This document shows, in pieces, positions 40,571 to 49,818 of a stretch of DNA of 64,000 nt. The stretch is from assembly GCF_004358755.1 (NCBI RefSeq), contig NZ_SMZY01000004.1, forward strand, positions 186,001 to 250,000, given 5' to 3'. Position 1 is the first letter of the stretch. The number at the start of each line of letters is the position of its first letter. The position numbers were made by a program, and so were the translations under genes. This DNA is from Peribacillus frigoritolerans. Lineage in GTDB: Bacteria > Bacillota > Bacilli > Bacillales > Bacillaceae. The notes under the pieces are model-generated. The model had not been told where the DNA came from. It saw nothing but the letters and a program-made list of their open reading frames with translations, and made no database searches.

Positions 40571-43000
40571 TTATTGCTTTACTTTTAGTACCACATTATC
40601 AATTTCTATTGCATGAGCTCCAAGTGGAGAACCCACCGTCTTTCCAAACAAAAACTTCATCGCAGCAATGTCATCAGACGGCATCGTGAATTCAAAAGAA
40701 TATGTCTGCATTTCATCGGTTAAGGAAAGCTTTTCACTTAGAAACCTTGTGTATTGCACATTTTCTACCGTAAGCTCTGCCTCGCGCGGCTTAGTAGAAC
40801 GTGCGTCAAAGGATACTTCGTAAACTGCCCCTTTAGCAAGCTTCATATTTTCCTGCTGCAAGATGACGCTCCACGGTTCATGGCCTTCATTTGTGATGGC
40901 AATCTCAGCTTTACCGCTGTCAGCAGCAATCATAGCCGCTGCATCGTAGTGGATATAGGAACCCCATGAGGTTAAGCTGTTACTGAAATCGCCATTTTTC
41001 AATGGAAACAAATCGATATTTCCATAGTCGATTTTATCTGTCGTTTTAAGCAGGACAATGTCATCAAGGAAGACATCTCCTTTAGCTCCTCCCAAGTTGA
41101 AAATCAGCTGGCCTTCGAGATCGCTGAGCTCATCCGTCATCGTAAATTCAACCGTTTTTTCTTCCATTTTTGAGGAAAGCTGAACGATTTTAGGTTCTGA
41201 ATAACTGACAGTGCCGTCTTTGCTCCGGATATCCAGCTGAATGTCTCTGAGTTTAGTTGCCCGTGCTTTAAAAATCGCCTTATATTCATTTCCCTTGATC
41301 AACTGAACCCCTTTTTGTAAAACCTGAACAGACTCAGAGCTCTTGCCAGATTTTTTAATGTCCACTTTCAGTTCTCTTGAGCTCTCGTCAACGCTCGCTT
41401 CTGCTTTAGCATCATCTGTTTTTACATGCCAGAAAATCATCCGGTCCATGCGTCCCTGATCAAATGTTCCGTTGTAGATATAGTTGCCGTCTGGAAGCGG
41501 CTGCTTTGAGGCGTTCTCATCCTGTGCCTCGCCGGTTATATCCTTCACTCTGACATTTCCGATCCACACAGGATTTGTCCCATTTCCGCCTAAGTTAAAT
41601 TCGAGCCGTGCCTCAATGTCTGTTTCATTTAGCATGTCAAAGGTAAATTCATAGGACTGAAGCTGATCAGACAGGTTGAAGGACTCTTCATTCGAGTATT
41701 TGACCCAGCCTCTGTCAGGACCGGCTCCAGCTTTCACCATCAGGCTGCGGGGAGCAGTTGATTTTGCATCAAAGCTGACTTTATATTTCCCTCCTTGTCC
41801 AAGAGAAAGGTTTTGAATCAATTGGAGAGAGTAAAGCTGACTTCCAGGGTTAGAAATCGAGGTTTTGGCTAAATTCATCCCCGATACCTGTTCAACCGAA
41901 ACCGCCCCTGCTCCTCCAAAGTCCGGAAGATGAACGAAGTTCCAATATTCCTTGTTCAAAGCAACTTCCCCTGCAGCAACATCCGTAATCGGCTGTTCGT
42001 AAGCTGAATCGTAAATGAAGTTTCCATCTGCCAATGGCTGCTTCGCATTTGCGGGGAGCTCGACAGGTTCAAGCTTCGGCTCAACTGGGTCAGCATAGTC
42101 TCCATTTTTCAAGTCAAACACGCGGACATAATCGACTTCCATTTGCTGAGGAAACGTTGTTGACGCATCCGGATCTCCGTCAAACCAGCCTCCGACTGCA
42201 AGATTCATGATTAAATAGAAATTCTGGTCAAATGGCGCAGGATAGGCGAAATTCGCCGCATTGTCTTTTCCTTTTGAGTACCACTTGTTTTGAGTTTGAT
42301 AAAGCTCACCGTCTACATACCAGCGAAGCTCGCCAGGCTCCCATTCAAGGGCATACGTATGCCAGTCGCTGACTGTGCTGTTATCTTTAAAATGATATTC
42401 CTTGCCTGTGTATTTGTTGTTCGGCCAGCCTTCACCATAATGGATTGTTCCGGCTACAAGATTTGGCCTGCTTCCCCAGGACTCCATAATGTCAATTTCT
42501 CCAGAAGCAGCCCATGAACCATACTTATCTTCTTCGGGAAGCATCCAAATCGCCGGCCACAGTCCTTTTCCAGCAGGAAGCTTCGCCTTGATTTCATAGC
42601 GTCCGTATTTATGGCTGAACAGTCCCTTTGTTTTCACCTTAGCCGACGTATAGTCATACGTGCCGAATTGATCGGATGTTTGTTCCTTCTTTGCTTTAAT
42701 AATCAACTTCCCATCTTCGGTGTAAGCGTTTTCTTTTGAGTCCGTATAAAATTCCTTCTCGTTATTTCCCCAGCCTGATGCAATTCCATTCCCGTCAGCA
42801 TCAACAATCCAGTTGCCCAAGTCAAAGTTCCATTTGCTTCTGTCAATCTCGGTTCCGCTGAATTCGTCTGACCAAACAAGTGACCACTGCTTTTTCTTCA
42901 TCGCTTCTCCTTTTTTCTCTTCGGTTCCTCCTGCCTGGGCATAAATGCTGCCTGAAAGCATGAGCAAACCACACATCATGATCGCAATTCCTTTTTTCAA
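40571..43000 (-). CDS. Secreted GH16 endo-beta-1,3-glucanase with three C-terminal binding domains
   Basis: An 809-residue secreted enzyme. Signal peptide residues 1-23 (LLMLSGSIYAQA). The GH16 catalytic domain spans about 37-300, with the nucleophile and acid/base in EIDIMES (168-174), followed by WPAIWMLP and MNLAVGGWFDGDP landmarks of laminarinases. Three beta-sandwich modules of the CBM4/9 type follow (near 325-490, 500-655, 665-809), each starting with a repeated LADGNFIYD / LPDGNYIYNG / LKNGDFSN-type motif. It would degrade fungal or algal beta-1,3-glucan. Start is TTG after AGGGGGAGGG. Confidence 0.92.
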   Translation of the reverse strand: MKKGIAIMMCGLLMLSGSIYAQAGGTEEKKGEAMKKKQWSLVWSDEFSGTEIDRSKWNFDLGNWIVDADGNGIASGWGNNEKEFYTDSKENAYTEDGKLIIKAKKEQTSDQFGTYDYTSAKVKTKGLFSHKYGRYEIKAKLPAGKGLWPAIWMLPEEDKYGSWAASGEIDIMESWGSRPNLVAGTIHYGEGWPNNKYTGKEYHFKDNSTVSDWHTYALEWEPGELRWYVDGELYQTQNKWYSKGKDNAANFAYPAPFDQNFYLIMNLAVGGWFDGDPDASTTFPQQMEVDYVRVFDLKNGDYADPVEPKLEPVELPANAKQPLADGNFIYDSAYEQPITDVAAGEVALNKEYWNFVHLPDFGGAGAVSVEQVSGMNLAKTSISNPGSQLYSLQLIQNLSLGQGGKYKVSFDAKSTAPRSLMVKAGAGPDRGWVKYSNEESFNLSDQLQSYEFTFDMLNETDIEARLEFNLGGNGTNPVWIGNVRVKDITGEAQDENASKQPLPDGNYIYNGTFDQGRMDRMIFWHVKTDDAKAEASVDESSRELKVDIKKSGKSSESVQVLQKGVQLIKGNEYKAIFKARATKLRDIQLDIRSKDGTVSYSEPKIVQLSSKMEEKTVEFTMTDELSDLEGQLIFNLGGAKGDVFLDDIVLLKTTDKIDYGNIDLFPLKNGDFSNSLTSWGSYIHYDAAAMIAADSGKAEIAITNEGHEPWSVILQQENMKLAKGAVYEVSFDARSTKPREAELTVENVQYTRFLSEKLSLTDEMQTYSFEFTMPSDDIAAMKFLFGKTVGSPLGAHAIEIDNVVLKVKQ

Positions 43001-43108
43001 ATTCTTTCCCTCCCCCTAAAAAATGATGAACCTACACTTAGTTTAGCGTGACTTTTCATCATTCTTCAGACATGAAATTTTGTATAAGGGCGCAATATTT
43101 TAGAAATG

Positions 43109-43134
43109 AAAAAAAGGAGCTGCGCGGGCACCTC
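43109..43134 (-). terminator. Terminator after the NprR-like gene
   Basis: Minus strand: a short GC-rich imperfect hairpin (GAGGTGC, CCGC loop, GCAGCTC) is followed by CTTTTTTT, five bases after the stop codon. Confidence 0.6.
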
Positions 43135-43138
43135 ACTT

Positions 43139-44386
43139 TTACTGCTGCTGAATAAAGCCATCCGCAATCCGGACTGCTTTTTCATACTGTTCTGTTTCTG
43201 TGTAATGGGTATAAAGCTGTTTTCCGAATTTATCAATCATTGTTTTTTGATTGTTCGTTTGAAAAAAAGGCAGACCGCTCTCTTCAATATATAAATAATA
43301 CTCTTCAAACGCATTCTTTATCTTGTAGCTAAGGAGCGTAAAGAGAATTTTATACAGGGTGCTGTTCATTTTCTTCGCTGAGGCAAGCCCGTCTTCAGCC
43401 ATTTTAAGCAAAGATTTTTGAGGAATGAGCTTGCCTTCCATACAGTTGTCTGCATAATTGTAGAGCCTGTTCAGATAGATAACCTTGTTTTTATCCGCCA
43501 TTTTAAGAGCCCTTTTATAAAATGGATGCGCAGAAGCATATTCTTTTCTTTTAAAGCATTCAAGTCCGGCATTGTGGAGAAGCATCGCTTTGATTTCATC
43601 AGCTGAAATCGCATCGCAATCCTCAATTAATTGATGATAACGCGCTATTTTAAGATCAAATTCAGCTTTGGTCGCACTTTCTTTTTGCAAAAGCATAACA
43701 GCTTCAGACTGAATCGCACGGAAAAAATTATTTGTTTCTTTAAAAAAATGAAGGGCTTTTTCAGCATGAAGGTAGGCCATCGTTTTAGATTCAACCCAGT
43801 GATACGCGACAGCCAAATGATAATGGTATTCTCTGTTCGGGTAATCCTCCGGCTGAATGCCTTTCATCGCTTCGATTGCTTTATTCCGGTTTTCACTGCT
43901 GAAATTGTTGTACTTTTCCAGATAGCACAACCCAATCACGTGCTGAAGAAGATTTCTCTCGTAGGGTGAAGACTGGGGATTTTCCTTGAGAATATGCTGA
44001 ACGATGGTACATGCTTTTTCCCCTTCTTTGTTCAAAATGTAATATCTTGCAAGCAGCATTTGATAGAAGAAGCCATGATTTGAGGAGCTGATAAAGGGAA
44101 GCCGTTCGAGTTCTGTTTTGATTTTGTCCGCTTCTTTCTTTCTCAGCATGATGATGGACGAATGCCATTGGTGGAGCTTTTTCTCTATGTTTTGGAGGTT
44201 TTCGATTTCTTTTTTAATATCAATATGTAAGCGGGCAGAAAATAAATCAATGATTTCCTCTGAATACTGTGTATGCCCCCTCTCAATTTTGCTTACATGT
44301 GTAGCGGTGCAGATATCTTTACCCAATTGTTCTTGTGTGAGTCCTGCTCTTTTTCGGTAAAATTTAATAATTTCTCCTTCTAGCAT
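43139..44386 (-). CDS. NprR/PlcR-like HTH-TPR transcriptional regulator
   Basis: A 415-residue protein: Cro/CI-type helix-turn-helix in residues 5-60 (YRKRAGLTQEQLGKDICTATHVSKIERG), followed by about nine TPR-like helical repeats to the end. This is the RRNPP architecture of PlcR and NprR, which sense small secreted peptides. Immediately upstream in the same direction is the neutral protease gene, a known NprR target, so it probably controls that protease. No clear NprX-like signal-peptide gene follows. ATG chosen six bases after GGGAGAG region. Confidence 0.8.
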   Translation of the reverse strand: MLEGEIIKFYRKRAGLTQEQLGKDICTATHVSKIERGHTQYSEEIIDLFSARLHIDIKKEIENLQNIEKKLHQWHSSIIMLRKKEADKIKTELERLPFISSSNHGFFYQMLLARYYILNKEGEKACTIVQHILKENPQSSPYERNLLQHVIGLCYLEKYNNFSSENRNKAIEAMKGIQPEDYPNREYHYHLAVAYHWVESKTMAYLHAEKALHFFKETNNFFRAIQSEAVMLLQKESATKAEFDLKIARYHQLIEDCDAISADEIKAMLLHNAGLECFKRKEYASAHPFYKRALKMADKNKVIYLNRLYNYADNCMEGKLIPQKSLLKMAEDGLASAKKMNSTLYKILFTLLSYKIKNAFEEYYLYIEESGLPFFQTNNQKTMIDKFGKQLYTHYTETEQYEKAVRIADGFIQQQ

Positions 44387-44540
44387 GAACATCTCTCCCT
44401 ATCCCCGTCTGTAAAAAACATCTATATAAATGTAACCATTTTACGACGTTTTTCCTGCTTGAGGGATGAGGATTTAGACACATCTTTGAAAACTTCTGAA
44501 CATGACCATCACACTATGAAATTGCCAGAATTTATTCAAA

Positions 44541-44572
44541 GAAAAACCATAGACAGAAGTCCATGGTTTTTT
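44541..44572 (-). terminator. Protease gene terminator
   Basis: Minus strand: AAAACCATGG, short loop, CTATGGTTTTT, seven bases beyond the stop. Confidence 0.85.
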
Positions 44573-44578
44573 CAGAAA

Positions 44579-46291
44579 TTATTCAGCCGGAACTCCAACG
44601 GAATCATACGCTGCAATGACAGCTTTTGTTTCAGCAGATGGCTGGCCGCTGCGGTCTGGATAAAGATCTCTTGCTGACTGAATCGCAGCCTGGCGCATTT
44701 CTTTGAAGCCTGATGATGGAGTGAGATATTTCGTTAAAGCACGGTAGTAGATTTTTTCTGTTTTTTGGCGAGTGATGCCTGTTACAGTAATTCCATAGTG
44801 CTCGCCGCCTTCAGAGATGAGGTAGGCTGCTTTGTTGTTGATGCTGCTGTTAATATGGACTCCGCCTTTGTCTAAAGTGCCTAAGTAGCGGTCATTGTAA
44901 TGATCAGGATAATGCCCTGAAGGCAGATAGGCTGTGCTCAGCTTTGTTTTCGTCGGATCACTTAGTGAGCGCAGGCCACCGTCACCAGGTTTATTTGGTG
45001 TGAAGATGTCCTCACCCATCTCCCATTCAGGTGCGCTTGCGGAACCACTTGCATGCATCTCTGCCAATGCCCCGAAAATATCTGCAATTGATTCATTGAT
45101 GGCGCCGGATTCATCCTGATACGTCATGTTGGCTGTATTAGATATCACACCATGTGTCATTTCATGCCCTGCCACATCAAGTCCTCCTGCAAGCGAGCTG
45201 AACTGAACGCCGTCACCGTCTCCGTACAGCATTTGTTTTCCGTTCCACGCAGCATTGTTCCATTTCTCCCCAATATGAACAGTGCTGACAAGCTTCATGC
45301 CATTTCCATTCAAGCTGTTGCGCTTATGCATGGTTTGATAGTAATTATTTACTTTAATCGAGTTGACATGTGCAGATACAGCGGCTGGATCTGCAAAGAA
45401 GCTGGTCTTTGTTGTGACCTCTTGGCCTGTATATCCAAAAAGAGCAGAGAGTAGTAGAAACGGAGTTTCCCCCAATCTCTTCGCGCTGAAAGTGTGAACG
45501 TCAACCACATTCCCTCCAGAAGCAGCAGCCCCGTGCAAGTAGCTTGTCCCACTTGCCATATCCTTCACAGCAATAAACGACTGCATCGTACCGGTAACAT
45601 CCAGGCCTCTTGAATTCACCGGAGAAACAGACGGCAGATCCGCTTCATGAACAGCATTAAAACTCTCCACTACATCTCCAGTTAAAGCATCAACGAAGTA
45701 ATGGAAATAACCAGGAGCAGGGATGGAAGTAGAAGCTTTGACCAAGTAAGTTAAGTAGTATTTTCCTTCATGCTTGTAGATCGTTAATTCGGAATCAATG
45801 CCGTCATAACCCTTAACTTCCCCAATTTCCGATTCCACGCCTTCTTTTGCAATCTCCACTGCTTCCTCTTTTGATAAGACAGGCTCAGTCGGTATGATTG
45901 TACGGGCTAATTTTTGCGTAACATCTCCAAACGAAGCATACACGTTGTTTTCTGCATCAAGGGCAACACTTTGACCAGATCCATAGATAGGAATGCCGTT
46001 GTATTGCTCAACCGTACGCACGTGATATGTATTTGTCGCCGGATCTGCCTCTTCGCTGATAATCTTGAACTGCTCGCCGGATGTTGTTGCTGAACGAGCT
46101 CCGGAATCCGCTACTTTAGACTGAAGAAATGCTTTAACAACCGCTTGTTTACTTAACCCTTCCGCTTCAAACAGAACCGTTGTTTCAGCGGCGTGTGCAT
46201 TTGCTGTCGGCAGTGCGATCCCGCCCAGCACAACGGATAAAGCTAATACTGCTGGTATCACGGCTTTTTTCCCTTTGTTTTTCCTTTTCAA
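44579..46291 (-). CDS. Secreted neutral metalloprotease, thermolysin family (M4)
   Basis: About 570 residues: signal peptide (AVIPAVLALSVVLGG...NAHA), propeptide with FTP and PepSY domains (to about residue 225), and mature M4 domain. Zinc motif HEMTH with downstream NESIADIFG supplies the third ligand, and GGVHINS provides the second active-site His. The mature part is more divergent from thermolysin than usual Bacillus NprE but has all catalytic residues. AAGGGGTG is six bases before TTG at 46291, a better start than the GTG three codons upstream. An NprR-like regulator gene follows. Confidence 0.93.
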   Translation of the reverse strand: MKRKNKGKKAVIPAVLALSVVLGGIALPTANAHAAETTVLFEAEGLSKQAVVKAFLQSKVADSGARSATTSGEQFKIISEEADPATNTYHVRTVEQYNGIPIYGSGQSVALDAENNVYASFGDVTQKLARTIIPTEPVLSKEEAVEIAKEGVESEIGEVKGYDGIDSELTIYKHEGKYYLTYLVKASTSIPAPGYFHYFVDALTGDVVESFNAVHEADLPSVSPVNSRGLDVTGTMQSFIAVKDMASGTSYLHGAAASGGNVVDVHTFSAKRLGETPFLLLSALFGYTGQEVTTKTSFFADPAAVSAHVNSIKVNNYYQTMHKRNSLNGNGMKLVSTVHIGEKWNNAAWNGKQMLYGDGDGVQFSSLAGGLDVAGHEMTHGVISNTANMTYQDESGAINESIADIFGALAEMHASGSASAPEWEMGEDIFTPNKPGDGGLRSLSDPTKTKLSTAYLPSGHYPDHYNDRYLGTLDKGGVHINSSINNKAAYLISEGGEHYGITVTGITRQKTEKIYYRALTKYLTPSSGFKEMRQAAIQSARDLYPDRSGQPSAETKAVIAAYDSVGVPAE

Positions 46292-46431
46292 ATCCTTCAC
46301 CCCTTATTCGAATTGTGCTGCTGTAACAATTTGAATTATTGGGAATATTCTCATTTAAGTCAATTGGGTTATTTTCATACCTTGTTTTTGCGCTATTTCC
46401 CAAGAAATGATGAAAAACGACAAAATCCTAT

Positions 46432-46438
46432 GTTCTTT
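46432..46438 (+). promoter_or_regulatory. Possible SinR-type site
   Basis: GTTCTTT matches the B. subtilis SinR box GTTCTYT and lies 88 bases before the DUF4047-sipW-TasA operon, whose B. subtilis counterpart is SinR-repressed. A 7-base match alone is weak. Confidence 0.25.
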
Positions 46439-46525
46439 TCCTGTAAAAATAACCCCATAACAATTTTCGGATCATTCAGTAATAATTAAGGCAGATGCAC
46501 AATGCTTGTCCTGGAGGTTTCGGAA

Positions 46526-47098
46526 ATGAAAGGAATACTGCCTAAACTACTATCGCTGCCATGCCTGTGCTGTATCGGATTTTATGCAGGAACACAGCTG
46601 ATCGGCGAAACAGAAGCTGCTTTCACCAGCCAGACTGCACCAGCTCCGCTAACCATTTCGGCAGCCTTAATTTTCCCAGAGGGAGTTCAGCTAAAGGAAA
46701 AACAAGCCCGGCAAATCGGAGAGAAGATGATTCAATCATACAATCGCATCCCTGAACAGTCAGAAGACGGCACTCTGGAAGAATTACACGGAACGCTTAC
46801 CGAGCTTGATGCCATTGAAGACGAGCTGGCTGCCGGACAGGAAGAACTGGACAGCCTCTATATAGAATTGCTCTCCTATCAGCAGCAGTCCGCTTCAGAA
46901 AACGGCAAACCACTAGATTACGTGGCAAAAGGGGTAAAAGCCGTCGGCAAAATTATAAAAGAAGCAGAAAAGTACATTGATTATCAGCGGATAAAAGAAT
47001 TTCAAACTTCTCTTGTTAAACAGATAAAAGAGATGGAAAATCAGGTATCCGTCCAAAAGGAGGCAGCTGAAAGTGATAACGAAACTAGTGAAAAATAG
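46526..47098 (+). CDS. DUF4047-like secreted protein of the sipW operon
   Basis: A 190-residue protein. The hydrophobic N-terminus (LLSLPCLCCIGFYAGTQLIG) is followed by ETEAAFTSQT, resembling the signal region of SipW substrates (GGTFAYFSDT in the TasA-like gene downstream). The remaining part is helical and Glu-rich with a coiled coil. It stands in the position that tapA holds in B. subtilis but is not obviously TapA. GGAGG lies eight bases before ATG at 46526. It overlaps sipW by 26 bases. Confidence 0.7.
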   Translation: MKGILPKLLSLPCLCCIGFYAGTQLIGETEAAFTSQTAPAPLTISAALIFPEGVQLKEKQARQIGEKMIQSYNRIPEQSEDGTLEELHGTLTELDAIEDELAAGQEELDSLYIELLSYQQQSASENGKPLDYVAKGVKAVGKIIKEAEKYIDYQRIKEFQTSLVKQIKEMENQVSVQKEAAESDNETSEK

Positions 47099-47612
47099 TC
47101 TGAGCGGGTTATTCATCCTGATCATCTGCTCTTTGGCTTTCATCGTTCTTTCTTCCCGCTTGACCGGCGGAGAGCCCTCAGTTATGGGCCATCAATTGAA
47201 AGCTGTCTTATCAGGATCGATGGAGCCTGTGTTCCAAACAGGGTCTGTCATCTCCATCAAACTTGGAAAAGATCCGTCCACTTATAAAAAAGGCGATATT
47301 ATTACCTTCCAAATGGACGAGAAGCTGATTACCCACAGAGTCATCAAAGTTATCGATCAAAATGGACAAGCAACGTATCAAACAAAGGGTGATAATAATA
47401 ACGGCCCTGATATGTGGACTGTGCAGCCTGGACAAATCATTGGGGAATACAGCGGATTTACAATTCCTTATGCGGGATACGCAATGAATTATGCAAACAC
47501 AAAAGCGGGATCAGCTCTTCTATTAATCATTCCAGGAGCTCTGCTGATACTCTCTGCATTACGCACGATTTTCACGGCAGTAAAGGAAATGGAACTGACA
47601 AAAGCCGGTTAG
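47073..47612 (+). CDS. sipW: ER-type signal peptidase SipW
   Basis: A 179-residue type I signal peptidase of the archaeal/ER kind. Catalytic Ser is in AVLSGSMEPVF and the general base is His in LITHRVIKV instead of the Lys of bacterial enzymes. Membrane helices lie near residues 8-28 and 148-168. It processes TasA-like fibre proteins. The GTG start is nine bases after AAGGAGG within the upstream gene. It lies 71 bases before the TasA/CalY gene. Confidence 0.95.
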   Translation: MITKLVKNSLSGLFILIICSLAFIVLSSRLTGGEPSVMGHQLKAVLSGSMEPVFQTGSVISIKLGKDPSTYKKGDIITFQMDEKLITHRVIKVIDQNGQATYQTKGDNNNGPDMWTVQPGQIIGEYSGFTIPYAGYAMNYANTKAGSALLLIIPGALLILSALRTIFTAVKEMELTKAG

Positions 47613-47683
47613 ATCTCCTATGTATCACATTACATATGAGTTTAATAAATTTTGCTTACATAACAATTAAAGGGGATGAAGAA

Positions 47684-48298
47684 ATGAGTTTTGTTAAGAA
47701 AATAAGCAGCGGGGTTATGACGGCAGCACTTGGACTATCTTTAGTCAGCGGAGGAACCTTTGCGTACTTCAGTGACACAGTAGAAACGAAAAATACTTTT
47801 GCAGCAGGAACATTGGATCTTGGCGTTAACCCGAATCTTGTTGTCAACGTAAACAACATTAAACCAGGAGATGAAGTGTACCGTGAATTCACTCTTGAAA
47901 ACAACGGGACATTAGACATCCATAAAGTCTTATTAAATACTCAGTATTCTGTAGAAGACTGGAAAGGCGACAACACAGATGATCTCGCCAAACACATTAA
48001 AGTTACGATTATGTACAACACGAGCAGCGCAACAAATGCAGTCGTGGAAACAACCCTTGCCGATCTTAAAAACCAGACACCAGACTTAACTCAAATTGAT
48101 ACGTTCGTCGGCAGCACCACAAAACCTGACGGCATACCTGCTGGCGGCCAAGAAAAAATCTTCGTTCTGTTTGAGTTTGTGGACAACGGACAGGATCAAA
48201 ATCAATTCCAGGGCGACAAGCTTCAAGTTAACTGGAACTTCAATGCACAGCAAGGCGCAGGAACTTATTATGATGATACGGATGAGAGCAATAACTAA
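47684..48298 (+). CDS. TasA/CalY-family biofilm fibre protein
   Basis: A 204-residue exported protein. Signal region SGVMTAALGLSLVSGGTFAYFSDT is the SipW-dependent type, cleaved before the AYFSD segment or nearby. The mature part is a beta-sandwich (TFAAGTLDLGVNP, INNIKPGD-like VNNIKPGDEVYREFTLENNG). Length is closer to camelysin CalY (197) than to TasA (261). It would form extracellular amyloid-like or donor-strand fibres for biofilm. Strong AAAGGGG ribosome site and a terminator follow. Confidence 0.92.
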   Translation: MSFVKKISSGVMTAALGLSLVSGGTFAYFSDTVETKNTFAAGTLDLGVNPNLVVNVNNIKPGDEVYREFTLENNGTLDIHKVLLNTQYSVEDWKGDNTDDLAKHIKVTIMYNTSSATNAVVETTLADLKNQTPDLTQIDTFVGSTTKPDGIPAGGQEKIFVLFEFVDNGQDQNQFQGDKLQVNWNFNAQQGAGTYYDDTDESNN

Positions 48299-48316
48299 AT
48301 AAAGGTAAAAATCTTA

Positions 48317-48353
48317 GAGGGTACCAAATTGCGCAGCAATTGGTATCCTTTTT
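48317..48353 (+). terminator. Terminator after TasA/CalY gene
   Basis: GGTACCAAATTG, small loop, CAATTGGTATCC, then TTTTTG. Confidence 0.88.
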
Positions 48354-48484
48354 GTTATTTTAACATTAGTTAACAAAGCCGGAAGGTAATCATAGAGGCT
48401 GTATGAGGATCTAAAACCAAAAAATTCTTTAACTAAGGTAACCATAGAGCTCAAATACCCGGAAGAGACCGGTTAGCGGCAAGT

Positions 48485-48514
48485 AAAAACGCCCAATTAG
48501 AAATCGGGCGTTTT
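48485..48514 (-). terminator. proA terminator
   Basis: Minus strand: AAAACGCCCGATT, small loop, AATTGGGCGTTTTT. It ends the proline operon. Confidence 0.85.
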
Positions 48515-48531
48515 ATAGTGCTATTCAATAT

Positions 48532-49797
48532 TTACCTAACTTGTCCATTCCCCGTCATCATATATTTAATCGTTGTCAGCGCCGGCAAGCCCATCGGCCC
48601 GCGTGCATGGAGCTTTTGAGTGGAGATGCCGATTTCTGCGCCGAATCCAAGCGCGCTGCCATCTGTAAATCTTGTAGAAGCATTATGATAAAGGGCTGCT
48701 GCATCGACTAAGTGCATGAAGCGCTTAGCGGTTTCCGCATTTTCTGTAATGATTGCTTCTGAATGCTTTGTTCCGTACTGATCGATATGATCAATAGCTT
48801 CATCAAGATTGCTCACTGTTTTAATCGCAAGATCCAGGCTTAAATATTCGCCCGCCCAGTCGTCTTCATTTGCAGGAATGACATTTGGAAGAGCATCGGC
48901 TGCTTCCTTATCGCCGTGAATGGTAATGCCGTGCTTTTTCACAGCTTCTGCAAGTGCTTCTTTATTTTCAAGAAGCCAGTCACGATGAACAATCAGTGTT
49001 TCCGCTGCATTACATACTGCAGGACGGTCTGTTTTGGCATTGATAAGAATGTTCAGCGCCTTATCCGCGCCAGCTTCTTTATCAAAATATAGATGGCAGT
49101 TTCCTACTCCAGTCTCTAAAACAGGTACTGTTGCATTTTCAACAACCGCCTTGATTAAAGAAGCGCCGCCTCTTGGAATCAGAACGTCAATATGCTCCTT
49201 CATTGTGAAAAGCTGCTGTGTTGCCGCTCGATCCGTTGAAGCGATAAACTGAACGGCTTCTTTCGGAATTTTCGTTTTCTCAAGTGCACGGTGCATCACT
49301 TCAACAATCTTTTGGTTAGATGATAGAGCAGACGAGCCGCCTTTCAGGACAATCGCATTCCCTGATTTAAGCGCAAGTCCTGCCGCATCTGCCGTTACAT
49401 TTGGGCGTGCCTCGTAAATCATGCCGATGACGCCGAGAGAAACGCGAACTTCTTCTACCTTTAAGCCGTTTTCAAGAGTCCAGTTTGACAAAACATCCCC
49501 AGTTGGATCAGGAAGATCTGCTACCTGACGCAGACCATCTGCAATATCGCCGATACGATCTTGATTAAGAGCCAAACGATCCATGTAGGCCTCATCAAAC
49601 CCTTTTTCTCTTCCCTTATCCAAGTCTTCTTTATTCGCATCCAAAATCACTTGGTATTCTTTTTCTAATTCATTTGCAACAATTCGGATAGCTTCATTTT
49701 TTTCATCTGTCGTTAACAAGCTTAATGTTTTCTGTGCTTTTTTCGCTGTGATTGCCTGTTCTTCCACCGTCATTGGTTTAAGAGCTGCAATACTCAT
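48532..49797 (-). CDS. proA: Gamma-glutamyl phosphate reductase
   Basis: A 421-residue enzyme reducing gamma-glutamyl phosphate to glutamate semialdehyde with NADPH, second step of proline synthesis. The family is recognised from VGVIGMIYEARPNVTADAAGLALKSGNA in pieces near residue 107, ATVPVLETGVGNCHLY, DRPAVCNAAETLIVH with the catalytic Cys, and the closing FGAEIGISTQKLHARGPMGL. ATG follows GGAGG by seven bases. It lies 21 bases after proB. Confidence 0.97.
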   Translation of the reverse strand: MSIAALKPMTVEEQAITAKKAQKTLSLLTTDEKNEAIRIVANELEKEYQVILDANKEDLDKGREKGFDEAYMDRLALNQDRIGDIADGLRQVADLPDPTGDVLSNWTLENGLKVEEVRVSLGVIGMIYEARPNVTADAAGLALKSGNAIVLKGGSSALSSNQKIVEVMHRALEKTKIPKEAVQFIASTDRAATQQLFTMKEHIDVLIPRGGASLIKAVVENATVPVLETGVGNCHLYFDKEAGADKALNILINAKTDRPAVCNAAETLIVHRDWLLENKEALAEAVKKHGITIHGDKEAADALPNVIPANEDDWAGEYLSLDLAIKTVSNLDEAIDHIDQYGTKHSEAIITENAETAKRFMHLVDAAALYHNASTRFTDGSALGFGAEIGISTQKLHARGPMGLPALTTIKYMMTGNGQVR

Positions 49798-49818
49798 CAA
49801 AACGCCTCCAGTTCGTTT

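Noticed and set aside
43001-43075. Possible NprX-like peptide after the NprR-like gene
   Set aside because: The only frame gives about 21 residues beginning MMKSHAKLS with no signal peptide and ends at the glucanase ribosome site.
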